The notes beneath the pieces were generated by a model. It was not told the origin of the DNA and searched no databases. It was given only the letters and a program-made list of their open reading frames with translations. This document shows, piece by piece, positions 61,924 to 64,000 of a stretch of 64,000 nt of DNA. A program made the translations under genes and the position numbers. Numbering within the stretch: the stretch's first letter is position 1; each line of letters starts with the position of its first letter. This stretch comes from Macropodus opercularis (lineage: Eukaryota; Chordata; Actinopteri; Anabantiformes; Osphronemidae), in contig CM061093.1 in assembly GCA_030770545.1 (NCBI GenBank), positions 1,550,001 to 1,614,000 on the forward strand, written 5' to 3'.

Positions 61924-62042
61924 GCTGACCGCCATACCACCTTCAACATGCCCGATCTCATTTGAACTCGGAAGCCAAGCAAGGTAGGGCCTGGCTAGTA
62001 CTTGGACGGGAGACCGCCTGGGAATTCCAGGTGCTGTAAGCC
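61924..62042 (+). rRNA. 5S rRNA gene, copy 229 (GCTGACCG variant)
   Basis: Changes: t4g g7c g25a c40t a103t. Short. Confidence 0.9.
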
Positions 62043-62174
62043 TTTTCTTTTCTCTTTCAACGCAACATTGGGTGATTCTCCATCTTGGTTACACATATGT
62101 CCTTGATGAGCAGATAATTGTGACATTCTGACGTGTTGTCGCCTTCAAATGACGTAATGAGGTAACAATTTCTC

Positions 62175-62293
62175 GCTTACGGCCATACCACCTTCAACGT
62201 GCCCGATCTCATTCGACCTCGGAAGCCAAGCAAGGTAGGGCCTGGCTAGTACTTGGACGGGAGACCGCCTGGGAATACCAGGTGCTGTAAGCC
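62175..62293 (+). rRNA. 5S rRNA gene, copy 230
   Basis: Change: a43c only. Short. Confidence 0.96.
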
Positions 62294-62425
62294 TTTTCTG
62301 TTATTTTTCAACGCAACATTGGGTGATTCTCCATCTTGGTTACACATATGTCCTTGATGAGCAGATAATTGTGACAGTCTGACATATAGTCACCTTCAAA
62401 AGATATAATGTGGTACAGGTTTGTC

Positions 62426-62544
62426 GCTTACGGCCATACCACCTTCAACGTGCCTGATCTCATTCCAACTCGGAAGCCAAGCAAGGTAGGGCCTGGCTAG
62501 TACTTGGACGGGAGACCGCCTGGGAATTCCAGGTGCTGTAAGCC
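62426..62544 (+). rRNA. 5S rRNA gene, copy 231
   Basis: Twin of copy 214. Changes: c30t g41c a103t. Long. Confidence 0.94.
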
Positions 62545-62685
62545 TTCTCTGTTATTTTTCAACGCAACATTTGGTGATTCTCCATATTGGTTACACAGAT
62601 GACCTTGATGAGGTAACAGTCGTTACTGTGATGACATTCTGACGTGTTGTCTCCTTCAAAAGACATATTGAGGTAACAACTTGTC

Positions 62686-62804
62686 GCTTACGGCCATACC
62701 ACCTTCAACGTGCCCGATCTCATTCGACCTCGGAAGCCAAGCAAGGTAGGGCCTGGCTAGTACTTGGACGGTAGACCGCCTGGGAATACCAGGTGCTGTA
62801 AGCC
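62686..62804 (+). rRNA. 5S rRNA gene, copy 232
   Basis: Changes: a43c g87t. Short. Confidence 0.95.
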
Positions 62805-62936
62805 TTTTCTGTTATTTTTCAACGCAACATTGGGTGATTCTCCATCTTGGTTACACATATGTCCTTGATGAGCAGATAGTTGTGACAGTCTAACATATAG
62901 TCACCTTCAAAAGATATAATGTGGTACAGGTTTGTC

Positions 62937-63055
62937 GCTTACGGCCATACCACCTTCAACGTGCCTGATCTCATTCGACCTCGGAAGCCAAGCAAGGTAG
63001 GGCCTGGCTAGTACTTGGACGGTAGACCGCCTGGGAATACCAGGTGCTGTAAGCC
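62937..63055 (+). rRNA. 5S rRNA gene, copy 233
   Basis: Changes: c30t a43c g87t. Long. Confidence 0.94.
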
Positions 63056-63196
63056 TTTTCTGTTATTTTTCAACGCAACATTGGGTGATTCTCCTTTTTG
63101 GTAACGCAGATGACCTTGATGAAGTAACAGTCGTGACTGTCATGACATTCTGACGTGTTGTCACCTTCAAATGACGTAATGAGGTAACAATTTCTC

Positions 63197-63315
63197 GCTT
63201 ACGGCCATTCCACCTTCAACGTGCCCGATCTCATTCGAACTCGGAAGCCAAGCAAGGTAGGGCCTGGCTTGTACTTGGACGGGAGACCGCCTGGGAATTC
63301 CAGGTGCTGTAAGCC
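63197..63315 (+). rRNA. 5S rRNA gene, copy 234
   Basis: Changes: a13t a74t a103t. Short. Confidence 0.95.
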
Positions 63316-63447
63316 TTTTCTTTTCTCTTTCAACGCAACATTGGGTGATTCTCCATCTTGGTTACACATATGTCCTTGATGAGCAGATAGTTGTGACAGT
63401 CTGACATATAGTCACTTTCAAAAGACATAATAAGGTAACAATTTCTC

Positions 63448-63566
63448 GCTTACGGCCATACCACCTTCAACGTGCCCGATCTCATTTGAACTCAGAAGCC
63501 AAGCAAGGTAGGGCCTGGCTAGTACTTGGACGGGAGACCGCCTGGGAATACCAGGTGCTGTAAGCC
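63448..63566 (+). rRNA. 5S rRNA gene, copy 235
   Basis: Changes: c40t g47a. Long. Confidence 0.95.
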
Positions 63567-63707
63567 TTTTCTTTTCTCTTTCAACGCAACATTGGGTGAT
63601 TCTCCATCTTGGTTACACAGATGACATTGATGAGGTAACAGTCGTGACTGTCATGACATTCTGACGTGTTGTCGCCTTCAAAAGACATATTGAGGTAACA
63701 ATTTATC

Positions 63708-63826
63708 GCTTACGGCCATACCACCTTCAACGTCCCCGATCTCATTTGAACTCGGAAGCCAAGCAAGGTAGGGCCTGGCTAGTACTTGGACGGGAGACTG
63801 CCTGGGAATTCCAGGTGCTGTAAGCC
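63708..63826 (+). rRNA. 5S rRNA gene, copy 236
   Basis: Twin of copy 219. Changes: g27c c40t c92t a103t. Short. Confidence 0.93.
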
Positions 63827-63958
63827 TTTTCTTTTCTCTTTCAACGCAACATTGGGTGATTCTCCATCTTGGTTACACATATGTCCTTGATGAGCAGATA
63901 GTTGTGACAGTCTGACATATAGTCACCTTCAAAAGATATAATGTGGTACAGGTTTGTC

Positions 63959-64000
63959 GCTTACGGCCATACCACCTTTAAAGTGCCTGATCTCATTCGA
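63959..64000 (+). rRNA. 5S rRNA gene, copy 237 (cut by window end)
   Basis: First 42 nt only. Carries c21t c24a c30t like its block C twin, copy 220. Confidence 0.93.

Larger units (their letters stand above)
30871..64000 (+). repeat. 5S rDNA tandem array, right arm (130 units)
   Basis: Continuation of the array on the far side of the LINE, same orientation and same two spacings. Local exceptions: 283 bp after copy 121 (23-bp spacer duplication), 247 bp after copy 143 (4-bp spacer deletion) and 203 bp after copy 164 (57-bp gene deletion). The array runs off the right edge. The last 3.5 kb repeats the preceding block at an offset of 4339 bp. Confidence 0.97.
60447..64000 (+). repeat. large duplicated block C, copy 2 (runs off window)
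   Basis: Second copy, still matching when the window ends, so its right border is unseen. A few substitutions separate it from copy 1, such as c84t and g31a in the 5S at 60902. Confidence 0.92.

Noticed and set aside
660..61982. Many similar - strand ORFs of 61, 84 or 87 residues, at 660-845, 5607-5870, 12018-12272, 57295-57558 and elsewhere
   Set aside because: They recur because the 5S unit recurs. Each runs antisense through a 5S gene and spacer, has no known domain, and is broken in most units by ordinary 5S variation.
135..63958. Other RNA genes (tRNA, snRNA) or histone genes linked to the 5S repeat
   Set aside because: Such linkage exists in some fishes, but every spacer is only 132-141 nt, and none shows tRNA boxes or snRNA sequence.
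1..64000. CRISPR-like array or generic satellite DNA
   Set aside because: The repeat is a recognisable 119-nt 5S gene with helix I ends, internal boxes and T-run terminators, and the 'spacers' are homologous to each other rather than unique.
1..64000. A new multi-gene biological system
   Set aside because: Apart from the LINE ORF I found no credible protein gene on either strand. The interest lies in array evolution and the insertion.

Overview
The window is a vertebrate, almost certainly teleost, 5S ribosomal DNA array interrupted by one non-LTR retrotransposon. Two things point to a fish. The repeated gene is a 119-nt 5S rRNA beginning GCTTACGGCC and ending GCTGTAAGCC, with recognisable vertebrate-type internal promoter boxes. 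The single long reading frame is a CR1/L2/Rex1-type LINE of the sort common in teleosts. No species is assigned. No protein gene other than the LINE was found.

Layout: positions 1-27507 hold 107 head-to-tail 5S units on the + strand, 27513-30870 hold the LINE on the - strand, and 30871-64000 hold 130 more units (the last cut by the window end). Of the 237 units, 231 have a full-length 5S gene (one with a 1-nt insertion), 4 carry a 46-nt internal duplication, 1 has a 57-nt internal deletion, and 1 is cut by the window edge. Start-to-start spacing is almost always exactly 251 or 260 bp, because two spacer classes exist: short (132 nt) and long (141 nt). Every exception is explained by a visible indel.

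Convention for the 5S entries: bases are numbered 1-119 within the gene, and 'Changes' lists differences from the window's majority sequence (a at position 43; c43 is nearly as common). 'Long' or 'short' names the spacer that follows. Helix I is 1-8 with 111-118, helix II about 16-20 with 58-62, box A about 50-64, the intermediate element about 67-72, and box C about 80-97. These assignments rest on standard vertebrate 5S structure.

On a larger scale the array was built by repeated unequal exchange. Blocks of about 5.15 kb (22-unit offset), about 5.5 kb (31-unit offset) and more than 3.5 kb (17-unit offset) are each present twice, and smaller 1- to 3-unit duplications are nested among them. 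Variation among copies is dominated by C-to-T and G-to-A changes at the seven CpG sites of the gene, the mark of germline methylation. Many copies may therefore be silent, while a handful match the consensus exactly.

The LINE has an uninterrupted frame with endonuclease and reverse transcriptase domains, a (GATTCT)n tail and a 5-bp target-site duplication. Removing it restores exactly one 260-bp unit, so it is a recent insertion into a long spacer. I did not find a new multi-gene system. The most informative signals are the quantised spacing, the CpG decay, the compensated helix II, the spread of the internally duplicated 5S, and the young LINE.
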